Translations under genes and position numbers: made by a program
The notes under the pieces: generated by a model
What the model was told of the DNA's origin: nothing
Database searches by the model: none
What the model saw: only the letters and a program-made list of their open reading frames with translations
From: Streptomyces avidinii
Lineage (GTDB): Bacteria > Actinomycetota > Actinomycetes > Streptomycetales > Streptomycetaceae
Assembly (NCBI RefSeq): GCF_014650695.1
Contig: NZ_BMVL01000013.1
Coordinates: 1-34,634, forward strand
Length of the DNA: 34,634 bases
Direction of reading: 5' to 3'
Part shown: positions 1-8,707 of the stretch, one piece after another
Position numbering within the stretch: position 1 is the first letter of the stretch
How the letters are laid out: each line of letters opens with the position of its first letter

Positions 1-3000
1 CCTTCAGCACGGCCAGCAGTGCCACGACCAGCTCGACACCGCGCTCCAGGCGGACGCCGACCACGGAACCCGTGGTGACGCCCCGCGACAGCAGCAGCCG
101 GGCCAGGCGGTTCGCCCGGGCGTCCAGCTCGGCGTACGAGTGCTCCACACCCTCGAACACCACCGCAACCGCACCCGGAGTACGCCCCACCTGCGCCTCG
201 AACAACCCCGGCAACGACGAGGGCTCGACCTCCACCGCCGTGTCGTTCCACTCCACCAGGACCTGCCGACGCTCCGCCGCGTCCAGTACCTCGACCGCGC
301 CGAGCGCGAGCTCGGGACCGCCCGCCGCCGCCCGCTCCAGGGCGGTCAGCAGGTTCCTGGTTGCCGTGCACAGGAGCGTGCCCACCTGCCGCGGGTCCGC
401 CGGGGCGGCCGCGTCGACGGTCAGGCGCATCCCGTCCTCGTCGTCATCGAGGTTCACCGCGAGCGGGTAGTTGGTCTGCTCCCGGTAGAGCCGCAGCTCG
501 ACACCGTCGAAGAGGGCTCCGCTCTTGCTGACGGAACGGTCGTTGTGGCGGTAGTTGAACATGGACGCGAAGAGGGGGGCCTCCCCCTCCACCCCACTCG
601 CGTTCTGCGCCACGGCCAGCGGCGCGTGCTCGTGCTCCATCAGCGCGGCGAGCTGGCGGCGCATGGCGCTCACCGCGCCCATCACACCCAGCTGTCCGGT
701 CTTCACCCGTACGGGCAGCATGTTCATGAACGGACCGAGCACCCGGGCCTCGTCGGCGTCGGCGCCCATCCGGCCGAACAACACCGTTCCGAAGACCACG
801 TCGTCCCGGCCGCTGACCGCGGCCAGTACCCGCGCCCACGCCACGTGCATCAGCGTCGCGGGGCTCGCGCCCACCTTCCGCGCGACCCTGCGGAGCCGTC
901 GCTCCAGGTCGGCGGCGATCCGTACCTCGGTCTCCCGCGACTTCATCCCGGGCTCACGCGTGTTCAGCAGCCCGAACGGCGCGGTCGGCTCGGTGACGTC
1001 ACCCAGGAGGTCGGTGAAGAACTGTTCGTGACCCCCGTCGGCCAGTCCGGCCCGGGTCTGGACCACGGCGTCGCGGAAGGGCAGCGGCTGCGGCAGTTCC
1101 GCGCCGCGTCCACCCATGAACTCGCGGATCTCGGAGAGCAGTACCTCGACCGTCGTGTGGTCCTGCACCAAGTGGTGCAGACGCAGCAGCACCAGCCGTC
1201 GGCCGTCCGTGACCGTGGCCACGTGGAGTCCGAGCAGCGGGGCGCGCCGGATGTCCATGGCGCGGCCCACGACCGCCGGCAACTCGGCCACCGGGTCCGC
1301 GGCGTGCGGGTCGATGACCACCTCGGTCACCGGGAGCTCGGCCCGGCGCCGGACCACCTGGAGCGGCTGGGGCAGTCCTTCCCAGGCGATCGCCGTACGG
1401 AAGATGTCGTGCCGGTCCAGCACCTGCTGCAGCGCGTCCGCGAAGGAGTCCACCCGTTCCGCGGAGTCGAACTCCAGGACGGCGCAGGCGACATAGGTGT
1501 CCTCTTCACCGTCGGCCAGCAGGTGGTGGAAGAGCAGGCCCTCCTGCAGCGGGGCCAGCGGGTAGACGTCCGCGATGTTGGCCGCACCGCCCTCGACGGT
1601 GGCGACCACGCGCGCCACCTCGTCGGCGGACAGGTCGACGAGCGGCAGCATCTCCGGGGTGATCGCCGTCGCGTCGGCGGGGATCAGGTTCGCGGGTACC
1701 TCGATGGCGCTCGCGCCCACGGAGGCGGCGAGGCCGGCCGGGGTGGGCGAGTCGAAGAAGGCACGCACCGACACCGATACGCCGAGCTTGCGGATCGCTC
1801 CGACCAGGCGGATCGCCATCAGGGACTGGCCGCCGAGCTGGAAGAAGTTGTCGTCGACGCCGACCCGCTCCAGTCCCAGGACGTCGGCGAACGCCGCACA
1901 GAGGATCTCCTCGCGCGCGTTCGAGGGCCCCCGCCCGGTCCCGGCGCGGGTGCCGAAGTCCGGGGCGGGCAGCGCCTTGCGGTCCAGCTTGCCGCTCATG
2001 GCGAGCGGCAGTGCGTCCAGTACCACGACGGCGGAGGGGACCATGTGCTCGGGCAGCTGCTCCGTCGCGAAGGCGAGGACCTGTTCGGTCAGGTCCTCGA
2101 CGTCTTCGTCCGTCACCACGTACGCGACCAGCTGGACGTCGCCGGGGGTGTCCTCGCGGGCGATCACCGCGGCCTGCGCCACCTGCGGGTGGGCCGCGAT
2201 CACGGCCTGGACCTCGCCCGGCTCGATGCGGTAGCCGCGTACCTTGACCTGCTCGTCGGCCCGGCCGAGGTACTCCAGTTCGCCGTCGGTGCGCCGCCGC
2301 GCGACGTCGCCCGTGCGGTACATGCGCGCACCGGCCTCGAAGGGGTTGGCGACGAACCGCTCGGCCGTCAGGCCGGCGCGGTCCACATAGCCGCGGGCCA
2401 GCTGCACGCCCGCGATGTACAGCTCTCCGGCGACGCCGGGGGCGACCGGGCACAGGAAGGAATCGAGGACGTACAGGCGCATGTTGGCGATCGGACGGCC
2501 GATCGGCACGGGCTCGCCCACGACCTGTCCGGCCCGGATCTCGAACACGCAGCAGCCCACGACCGCCTCGGTCGGGCCGTACTCGTTCACGATCACCGAG
2601 CCGGGCGCGTGCTCCAGCCAGGACTGCACCACGGAGCCCGGCAGGGCTTCGCCGCCGACCACCCAGGTGGATGCGGCCGCCTCGATCTGGCTCTCGGTCA
2701 GCATCTCGGTGAGCAGGGGGAGGTGGGCCGGAACGACCTTCGCCAGTCCGTAGCCGCCGTGGCCGCGGAGCAGTTCCGCCAGGCCCTCGGCGCTGCCTTC
2801 GCGGCTCACCACCACCGGGGCGCCGGAGATCAGAGGTATGACGATGCTGGTCACGGTCAGGTCGAAGGCCAGCGAGGAGTGCAGCGGCGCGGCGCCCGCG
2901 CCGTAGGCGCCGGCGGCCCACTGAGCGTAGTTGGCCAGGCCGCGGTGGGTGACCGCGACCCCCTTCGGCCGGCCCGTCGAGCCGGAGGTGTAGATCACGT

Positions 3001-4813
3001 ACGCCAGTCCGTCCGCGGCCGCCGGCGCCGCGGGGACGGTCGCGGGCTCCGCCGTCACGGTCCCGGACGCCAACGCGTCGGCCAGGGTCACGACATGGGC
3101 CGTACCGGTGAGACGTGCGGCCCGCGCGGCGCTGTCGGTCAGCGTCACGACGGCGCCGCTGTCCGCCAGCAGGTAGGCGATGCGGTCCACCGGGTGGTCC
3201 GGGTCGATGGGCAGGTAACCGGCGCCGGCCTTCCAGGCCGCGAGGATCGCGACGACAGCGTCCGCGCTCCGGGGCAGGCACACGCCCACCACGGACTCCA
3301 CCGTGACGCCCTGGCCCACCAGGTACCGCGCGAGTGCGTTCGCACGCTCGTCCAGTTCGGCGTACGACACCTCGACGCCGTCCGCGATCACCGCGGCCGC
3401 GTCCGGGGTCCGGGCGGCCTGCGCCGCGAAGAGTTCCGGTACGGAGTGACCCGCGAACTGCGTCGCGGTGTCGTTCCACTCCACCAGCACCTGACGACGC
3501 TCGTCGGCGTCCAGCAGGCCGGAACGGCCGACCGGTTCAGCGGGATCGACCGAGACGAGCCAGTGCGCGAGCGCCAGGAAGCGGCGGCAGACCTCGTCGC
3601 CGGGCGACAGATCGGGCGCATCGGGGTTGACGTCCACGGCGATCTTGAGGCCGGACCTGTCGTACACGTCGATGCGCGTGCTGTCGACAGGGCCACTGGA
3701 CAGGTTGTGCGCGGTGACGGTGCAGTCCCCGAAGGGCAGGGCGTAGATGTCGAAGGACATCACGTTGATGAGCAGGTCCCAGAGACCGCCCTCGCCGAGC
3801 ATCGCGTCGTTGAGCATGTGCTCGTAGCGGTAGCGCTGGTGGCGCAGGCCCTTCATCACCGCACGGGTGGTCTGCCGTACGAGGTCGGCGACCGAGGTGT
3901 CCGGGGAGATCTTCACCCGGATCGGGAGGACGTTGTTGGTCATGAAGGGGATCGCGAGGTCGCGTGTGCCCGAGCGGCCGCTCACCGGTACGCCGACGAC
4001 CACGTCCCGCTGTCCGGTCAGGTGGTGCTGGTACAGGGCAGCGGCGCTGATCATCAGGCCGGCGAAGTTGGTCCCGAGCCCACGGGCGGCCGCCTTCAGG
4101 TCGGCGCCGACGGTGTCGTCGACGCTCTCCACGAAGCGGACCGGTGCGCGCTGCGCGCGGCCCGCGTAGTTGCTGCCGGGGCCCTCTGCCTCGGGGAGAC
4201 CCGCGAGGACACCGCGCCAGTAGTCCCGGTCGGTCGCGTGGGCGTCGGAGGCGCGGTACTCGCGTTCGGCGTCCATCAGCACGGTGCTGGAGGGGAGGGC
4301 GCCCTCTTCGACCGAGCCGCCCTGGAGCAGGGTGTTGTAGACCTGCGACAGCCTGCCGACCACCAGGCCCGCGCTGCGGCCGTCCAGGATGACGTGGTAG
4401 GCGCGCTGGTACCAGAAGGTGAGCCGGGGGCCGGCCGTGTAGATCTTGATGGTGTACAGGGAGCGGTCGGCCGCTCCCCGCTCGCTGCGCAGGTCCTCCC
4501 ACATCAGCCCCTCGGCCGCCGCCTGCGGATCGGCCTCGGCGCTGATGTCGATGACCTCGACGGGGTAGTCCTCCACGTCGTGGAAGTACTGCCGCGGCTG
4601 TCCGTCGACTTCACGGATGCGCAGGCGGGCGGCGTCCGCCTCTTCCATCAGCCGCTGCGAGGCCTTCACCAGGAGGCCCAGGTCCACGTCTCCGTCGAGC
4701 GCCAGGTACTCGGCACCGTTGAAGCACGGGTTCTCGGGCGCCAGCTGATGGCTGTACCAGATCGCGAGCTGGCCCGCCATCATTTCCCGGAGCCCACCTT
4801 CAGACATAGCCAT
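1..4813 (-). CDS. Nonribosomal peptide synthetase, first module and start of second (C-A-PCP-C-A..., truncated by window edge)
   Basis: The minus-strand frame is open from an ATG at 4813 to the left edge (about 1604 codons). GGAG lies 9 nt upstream of that ATG. Visible order: C domain (about residues 10-440), A domain (about 460-950), PCP (about 965-1030), second C domain (about 1060-1480), and the first third of a second A domain. The first C motif is YHVILDG, with the second His (H140) kept and the first replaced by Tyr. A1 has YTSGSTGRPKG near residue 607, NEYGPTE near 743 and the A10 lysine K942. The PCP has GGQSL with S997 as the phosphopantetheine site. The second C motif is HHLVQDH (1213-1219), with His in place of the usual Gly. 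My manual reading of the A1 pocket code is D-L-T-H-V-G-E-V-G-K, which resembles Asp/Asn-type codes; this is tentative. A protein that begins with a C domain, next to FAAL and ACP genes, suggests an N-acylating starter condensation domain. The C-terminal modules lie outside the window. Confidence 0.95.
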   Translation of the reverse strand, partial: MAMSEGGLREMMAGQLAIWYSHQLAPENPCFNGAEYLALDGDVDLGLLVKASQRLMEEADAARLRIREVDGQPRQYFHDVEDYPVEVIDISAEADPQAAAEGLMWEDLRSERGAADRSLYTIKIYTAGPRLTFWYQRAYHVILDGRSAGLVVGRLSQVYNTLLQGGSVEEGALPSSTVLMDAEREYRASDAHATDRDYWRGVLAGLPEAEGPGSNYAGRAQRAPVRFVESVDDTVGADLKAAARGLGTNFAGLMISAAALYQHHLTGQRDVVVGVPVSGRSGTRDLAIPFMTNNVLPIRVKISPDTSVADLVRQTTRAVMKGLRHQRYRYEHMLNDAMLGEGGLWDLLINVMSFDIYALPFGDCTVTAHNLSSGPVDSTRIDVYDRSGLKIAVDVNPDAPDLSPGDEVCRRFLALAHWLVSVDPAEPVGRSGLLDADERRQVLVEWNDTATQFAGHSVPELFAAQAARTPDAAAVIADGVEVSYAELDERANALARYLVGQGVTVESVVGVCLPRSADAVVAILAAWKAGAGYLPIDPDHPVDRIAYLLADSGAVVTLTDSAARAARLTGTAHVVTLADALASGTVTAEPATVPAAPAAADGLAYVIYTSGSTGRPKGVAVTHRGLANYAQWAAGAYGAGAAPLHSSLAFDLTVTSIVIPLISGAPVVVSREGSAEGLAELLRGHGGYGLAKVVPAHLPLLTEMLTESQIEAAASTWVVGGEALPGSVVQSWLEHAPGSVIVNEYGPTEAVVGCCVFEIRAGQVVGEPVPIGRPIANMRLYVLDSFLCPVAPGVAGELYIAGVQLARGYVDRAGLTAERFVANPFEAGARMYRTGDVARRRTDGELEYLGRADEQVKVRGYRIEPGEVQAVIAAHPQVAQAAVIAREDTPGDVQLVAYVVTDEDVEDLTEQVLAFATEQLPEHMVPSAVVVLDALPLAMSGKLDRKALPAPDFGTRAGTGRGPSNAREEILCAAFADVLGLERVGVDDNFFQLGGQSLMAIRLVGAIRKLGVSVSVRAFFDSPTPAGLAASVGASAIEVPANLIPADATAITPEMLPLVDLSADEVARVVATVEGGAANIADVYPLAPLQEGLLFHHLLADGEEDTYVACAVLEFDSAERVDSFADALQQVLDRHDIFRTAIAWEGLPQPLQVVRRRAELPVTEVVIDPHAADPVAELPAVVGRAMDIRRAPLLGLHVATVTDGRRLVLLRLHHLVQDHTTVEVLLSEIREFMGGRGAELPQPLPFRDAVVQTRAGLADGGHEQFFTDLLGDVTEPTAPFGLLNTREPGMKSRETEVRIAADLERRLRRVARKVGASPATLMHVAWARVLAAVSGRDDVVFGTVLFGRMGADADEARVLGPFMNMLPVRVKTGQLGVMGAVSAMRRQLAALMEHEHAPLAVAQNASGVEGEAPLFASMFNYRHNDRSVSKSGALFDGVELRLYREQTNYPLAVNLDDDEDGMRLTVDAAAPADPRQVGTLLCTATRNLLTALERAAAGGPELALGAVEVLDAAERRQVLVEWNDTAVEVEPSSLPGLFEAQVGRTPGAVAVVFEGVEHSYAELDARANRLARLLLSRGVTTGSVVGVRLERGVELVVALLAVLK

Positions 4814-5356
4814 TCCCGCGCACTCCAATTCGGATCGACACATCGGCTGGAACAACAACGGGCCGCCACATTCGGACATGCCGCTCGAATGACCAGCTCA
4901 CCTTGCACACCGCTGCAACTTGCTATTACGGACGCGGCCACAAGGCAGGCCCGGACCGGATCCGAATAGTCGTCGCTCCGGTGGAATCACGGCAATGGTT
5001 ACCGCTGTGACCTGCGCCCATGGCGTGGTGCGCGCTTCGTCGGCACGCACGCTCCTCTGCTCAATACCGGATCACTATGGCTCAGGGCCGCTGCCCCGAT
5101 CAATGCGCGCCGGCAGCCCGGACACCGTGCTCCGTGCCTGCTCAGTCAGGGTGTGCACGAGTCGTTCAACTGCGCCGCAGCGGCGGTTGAACACGCCGGG
5201 GGTGAGCGGCACCACCCTGCTGTGCGGTGCGCGCGGCGGTGCTCCTCACGCCGGTGCGCTCCCGAGGACCCGACCGTGGGCGGCATTCCGCCGATGCCCC
5301 GGCCGCGTGCATGATATTTCCGGTCTTGAATTCCAACGAACCCGTGAGGCATTCGC
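4814..5356. promoter_or_regulatory. Divergent intergenic region between NRPS and P450 genes
   Basis: This 543-bp stretch has no credible gene: the short frames in it lack homology features and good ribosome sites. It separates two divergent start codons and so should hold promoters for both. An imperfect hairpin or dyad at 5164-5192 is the only clear structure I found. The P450 has a GAGG ribosome site at 5346-5349, 7 nt before its ATG. I could not assign -35/-10 boxes with confidence. Confidence 0.55.
5164..5192. repeat. Inverted repeat GTTCAAC...GTTGAAC with nested stem
   Basis: GTTCAAC (5164-5170) and GTTGAAC (5186-5192) are exact reverse complements. Inside them CGCCG (5173-5177) pairs with CGGCG (5181-5185) around a 3-nt CAG loop, leaving a two-base TG bulge. 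The result is a 12-bp stem. It lies about 165 bp upstream of the P450 start and about 350 bp upstream of the NRPS start. It could be a regulator-binding dyad or a transcript hairpin; the sequence alone does not decide. Confidence 0.45.
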
Positions 5357-6559
5357 ATGCACAATGAGTCGGCCGACCCGGCCCCTCAGATCAATCTGGT
5401 GGACCCCGGACTCTACTCGCACGGCGATCCGTTTGTGCAGTGGCGCTGGCTCCGCGCCAATGATCCGGTGTATTGGCATCCGCCGACGGAGCTTCCCGGC
5501 TTCTGGGCCCTGACCAGGTACGAGGACGTCCGCACCGCCTATCGCGACGCGGAGACGTTCAGCTCCGCCCAGGGCATTCTGCTCCGACCGGCCGATCACG
5601 GCGCGGATCCCGGTGGCGGCCGCACCCTCGCGCTGACCGACGCTCCGCGCCATCGGCAGCTGCGCGGACTGGTGGACGAGTGGTTCGCCGTCCGCTCGGT
5701 CCGGGCGCTCGAGCACGAGATGACGGACATCACGAGGAGGATCGTCGACAAGGCGCTGGAGCAGGGCAGTTGTGACTTCGTCACGGACGTCGCGGCCCGG
5801 GTCCCGCTCTATGTGATCTGCAAGATGATGGGGGTACCGGAGTCCGACTGGGAGCACCTCTACGACCTGACCTCCCAGGCCTTCGCGGCCGGCGACCCGC
5901 TCGAACGCAGGTTCGCGCACCTGAACATCCTCGGCTACTTCGAGGAACTCCAGGCGGAGAAGGCGGCGCGGCCGGGCGACGACCTGGTCAGCGTCCTGGC
6001 GACGGGCACCGTCGACGGTGAACGCCTCAGCCCCGACGACGTGATCCTGAACTGTGACAACCTGCTGGTCGGCGGCACCGAGAACACCCGGATCGCCGCC
6101 GCCGGAGGCATGCTCGCCTTCCTCGAACACCCGGACCAGTGGCAGCTGTTGGTCGACGAGCCGACCCTGCTTCCGTCGGCCGTGGAGGAGGTCATGCGCT
6201 GGACCTCCACCGCCACGCACATCCTGCGGACCGCCACGCGGAAGACCGAGATCCACGGCAGGACCATCGAGGCGGGTGACCGGGTCGTCTTCTGGCTGCC
6301 CTCGGCCAACCGCGACGAGACCGTCTTCGACTCCCCGGACTCGTTCGTCATCGCCCGCAAGCCGAACCGGCACCTGGCTCTCGGCTTCGGTGAGCACTTC
6401 TGCCTCGGGAGCATGCTGGCCCGGGTCGAACTGCGGCTGCTCTACGGAGAGTTGCTTGACCGAAACGTACGGGTCGAGCTGGACGGCGCTCCCACGCTGC
6501 TGGACTCGATCGTCGTCAACGGCCCGGCGAAGCTCCCCGTCAAGCTGACCCTTTCCTGA
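5357..6559 (+). CDS. Cytochrome P450, NRPS-associated
   Basis: This 400-residue soluble bacterial-type P450 has the heme-binding loop GFGEHFCLG with the thiolate ligand C349, and the K-helix ExxR pair E278/R281. The I-helix reads VGGTENTR (about 238-245). Aligned to P450cam, Asn243 falls at the position usually held by the oxygen-activating Thr, with Thr244 next to it. The start has GAGG 7 nt upstream. The gene is alone on the plus strand between the NRPS gene and the lipid-starter cassette and ends at a strong shared terminator. Family knowledge: P450s in such clusters often hydroxylate aminoacyl groups on carrier proteins or modify the finished peptide. That it acts on this peptide is inferred from position; substrate and site are unknown. 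It would need ferredoxin and ferredoxin reductase from elsewhere in the genome. Confidence 0.95.
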   Translation: MHNESADPAPQINLVDPGLYSHGDPFVQWRWLRANDPVYWHPPTELPGFWALTRYEDVRTAYRDAETFSSAQGILLRPADHGADPGGGRTLALTDAPRHRQLRGLVDEWFAVRSVRALEHEMTDITRRIVDKALEQGSCDFVTDVAARVPLYVICKMMGVPESDWEHLYDLTSQAFAAGDPLERRFAHLNILGYFEELQAEKAARPGDDLVSVLATGTVDGERLSPDDVILNCDNLLVGGTENTRIAAAGGMLAFLEHPDQWQLLVDEPTLLPSAVEEVMRWTSTATHILRTATRKTEIHGRTIEAGDRVVFWLPSANRDETVFDSPDSFVIARKPNRHLALGFGEHFCLGSMLARVELRLLYGELLDRNVRVELDGAPTLLDSIVVNGPAKLPVKLTLS

Positions 6560-6571
6560 CCTACGGACCGA

Positions 6572-6617
6572 AACGGGTTCCGGCCCCGCCACTGATGCGG
6601 CGGGGCCGGAACCCGTT
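6572..6617. terminator. Bidirectional intrinsic terminator hairpin
   Basis: A perfect 19-bp stem, 6572-6590 with 6599-6617, closes an 8-nt loop. It lies between the converging ends of the P450 gene (6559) and the ACP gene (6634). It is GC-rich with no long T tract, as is common for actinobacterial terminators. Placement and perfection make a two-way terminator the best reading. Confidence 0.85.
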
Positions 6618-6633
6618 GTCCTCTACCCGCGCT

Positions 6634-6909
6634 CTAGCGAGCGGCGAGCAGCGGAGCCAGAGCCTCCGAGATCGGGCCGATGGCGGGGTGGTCCCACAGC
6701 AGGGTGGGCTCGACCTCGATGCCGTAGCGGTCCTCGATGTCGGCGCACAGGCTGAGCACGTACACCGAGTCGAGGCCGTACTCGGACAGGGGCAGGTTCT
6801 CGTCGATGTCCTCGGCCGGAAGCCGGACATAGGTGGCCACGCACTCGCGCAGCCAGGCGCGGACCTCTGTCGCATCGGCCGTGGCCGGGGCGTCGGTGAT
6901 GTCGGACAT
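6634..6909 (-). CDS. Free-standing acyl carrier protein
   Basis: This 91-residue acidic protein carries the carrier-protein signature EYGLDSVYVL, with S48 as the phosphopantetheine attachment site. GGAGG lies 5 nt before the ATG. It is the last gene of the minus-strand cassette, 49 bp after the second acyl-CoA-dehydrogenase-like gene. In comparable lipopeptide clusters (ramoplanin, enduracidin, friulimicin) a discrete ACP receives the fatty acid from an acyl-AMP ligase and presents it to the first NRPS condensation domain. The motif and size are seen directly; the role here is inferred from the neighbours. The phosphopantetheinyl transferase gene at 14800 could activate it. Confidence 0.93.
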   Translation of the reverse strand: MSDITDAPATADATEVRAWLRECVATYVRLPAEDIDENLPLSEYGLDSVYVLSLCADIEDRYGIEVEPTLLWDHPAIGPISEALAPLLAAR

Positions 6910-6958
6910 GGCAACCTCCGTGGATGCGGGTTCTGGGGGGGGTGTGGGACGGGTGGGC

Positions 6959-8707
6959 TCAGGCGCCCGTGGGGCGGCGAGCGTGATCGAAGGTGAGACC
7001 GGCGTCGTGACGCCGGAGGAGTTCCGCGTAGAGGAACTCGCTCAGTGGTTCGGGAAGCGGGTCATGGTGGCGTCCGGTATGGACGCCCAATCGGTGCAGG
7101 GCCGCGAGCACCCACGCGGGCTCGGCGCCCGGGCCCTGCCCGTCGCCCGGCCGCTCCCACCACAGGCCCAGGCAGGCCGCGGCGGCGAGGACCCCGGCCC
7201 AGCGGGTCGTCAGGTCGAAGGCGTGGGGCGGTGCGGCGGGACCCAGCTGGTCCGGGGTCAGGCGGGCCGCCTCGGCGGACAGCGCCCGTATCTCGGTGGC
7301 GTACTGCGATGCGCGCGCGGCGAGCTCCGCGTCCTCGCCCCGTCCGGTAGGTCGCTCGGCGCCCTGGAGCAGCGAGCGGGAGAGCGGGTCGCGGCCGCCG
7401 GCGGTGACCTTGAGGGCGCCGAAGTCCAGCGGCGGCAGCGGTTCCCCGGGCCGGAAGGTGGTCGGGGGCAGGGCCGGGCCGTCCTCCGCGCTCCAGGTGC
7501 GGCGCACGGTCAGGGGCAGCTGCGGCAACAGGGCGGCCTGACAGGAGACGCGGGAGGCGTGGCCGAAGGCGGAGGGCAGTACGTCGCGCTGCAGCTTCTG
7601 AAAGAGCGGCTGCTCGGCGGCGCGCAGGTAGAACTGCGAGCCGAGCAGCTCGGACAGCCGGCTCACGGCGCCCATCACCAGGGCCGGGACCAGGAGCTTG
7701 ACCGCCGACGCGTACACCGTGCTCTGCCCGGGGGCGGTGTGGGCCGCGCGGGCGGCCACGGTGACGAACGCGTCCGCCAGGAGCAGGTCGGCGAACGCCT
7801 CGGCGAGCACGGTCCGCGACAGCGAGAGGTCGGCGGCGGTGCCTGCGTACAGCCTGCGTCCCAGGGCTCCGCGCAGGGCGGTGCGCAGCGCGGTGTCGAG
7901 CAGGCCGAGGGTCATGCCGGGCAGCGCGATCCGCGTCAGCTGGAAGGACCGCTGAGCGGTCTCCAGCCCGTGTCCGGGCGTGCCGACCACGGCGTCGGCC
8001 GGGACGGGGCAGTCGGTGAACTCGATCCCGCCGAGCGGTACGCCGCGCATGCCGACCGTGGCGAAGCGGGGCAGCCGGGTCAGCGTGTCCGATGCCAGCC
8101 GGGCCGTCTCCAGCAGGAGCTGGGAGTGGCTGCGGCTGCCGGCCGCGGCGTCGGTCCGGGCGAAGAGCACCACGGCTCCGGCCCGGGCGAGGTTGGCCAC
8201 CACTTCCTTGCGGCCGTTGACGAGCAGTTGCCCGTCCGGGCCGGGCAGGGCGGTCAGCTCGGCCCGCGCGAAGTCGTTGCCGTGGGCCAGTTCGTGGTAG
8301 CCGCAGGCGACCCGGCCGCCGGAGAGCAGGTGACCGGCGAGCCAGGACTGCTGCTCGGCGCTGCCCGAGGTCCAGACGTTGACGGCGGCCATGAAGGAAC
8401 CCGCGCCGTAGCCGAGTCCCAGGGCGGGATCGCGCCGGTAGACGGCGCGCATCACGCCGATGAGTTCCTCGGGGCCGGCGAACCGGCCGCCCAGGGCTTC
8501 GGGGACGAAGTGGGCGTTCAGTCCGAAGGCGTCCAGCAGGTCCTCTCCGGCCGCCAGCATGGACCCGTCGGCGTCGGCGGCCAGCACGGCCTCGCGGCCG
8601 ACCGGGTTGCCGGCGGCACCCGCGTCACCGAAGAGCGCCTCCAGCCGGTCGATCGGGTCCGGGGATGCCGCGGGGGACGTGGCCCCAGCAGGGTCGACGA
8701 GCGTCAT
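6959..8707 (-). CDS. Acyl-CoA dehydrogenase-like flavoenzyme (second of pair)
   Basis: I start this gene at the ATG at 8707 (582 residues, beginning MTLVDPAG), which overlaps the previous stop as ATGA. A longer open frame upstream is the shadow of that gene. The protein has acyl-CoA dehydrogenase architecture: a helical N-terminal half, a central stretch resembling the beta domain (ending near VVGTPGHGLE), and a C-terminal helical domain with the usual R-(I/L)-A-L-P-G segment. It is longer than the usual 380-400 residues, with about 150 extra C-terminal residues. It is paired with a paralogue-like neighbour and followed by an ACP. In ramoplanin-type and enduracidin-type clusters a pair of such enzymes introduces double bonds in the ACP-bound fatty acid. 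That function is inferred; I could not confirm the catalytic base by eye. Confidence 0.88.
   Translation of the reverse strand: MTLVDPAGATSPAASPDPIDRLEALFGDAGAAGNPVGREAVLAADADGSMLAAGEDLLDAFGLNAHFVPEALGGRFAGPEELIGVMRAVYRRDPALGLGYGAGSFMAAVNVWTSGSAEQQSWLAGHLLSGGRVACGYHELAHGNDFARAELTALPGPDGQLLVNGRKEVVANLARAGAVVLFARTDAAAGSRSHSQLLLETARLASDTLTRLPRFATVGMRGVPLGGIEFTDCPVPADAVVGTPGHGLETAQRSFQLTRIALPGMTLGLLDTALRTALRGALGRRLYAGTAADLSLSRTVLAEAFADLLLADAFVTVAARAAHTAPGQSTVYASAVKLLVPALVMGAVSRLSELLGSQFYLRAAEQPLFQKLQRDVLPSAFGHASRVSCQAALLPQLPLTVRRTWSAEDGPALPPTTFRPGEPLPPLDFGALKVTAGGRDPLSRSLLQGAERPTGRGEDAELAARASQYATEIRALSAEAARLTPDQLGPAAPPHAFDLTTRWAGVLAAAACLGLWWERPGDGQGPGAEPAWVLAALHRLGVHTGRHHDPLPEPLSEFLYAELLRRHDAGLTFDHARRPTGA

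Noticed and set aside
1506..3479. Minus-strand 657-residue frame inside the NRPS
   Set aside because: Out-of-frame reading of the A-PCP region with Arg/Pro/Gly bias; the real frame carries the motifs.
140..4969. Plus-strand 1609-residue open frame
   Set aside because: It is the antisense shadow of the NRPS gene; its product is low-complexity Arg/Gly/Val/His-rich with no domain, while the minus strand shows complete NRPS motifs.
5146..5364. Small minus-strand frame in the NRPS-P450 gap
   Set aside because: Seventy-two residues without a recognisable motif, overlapping the P450 start region.
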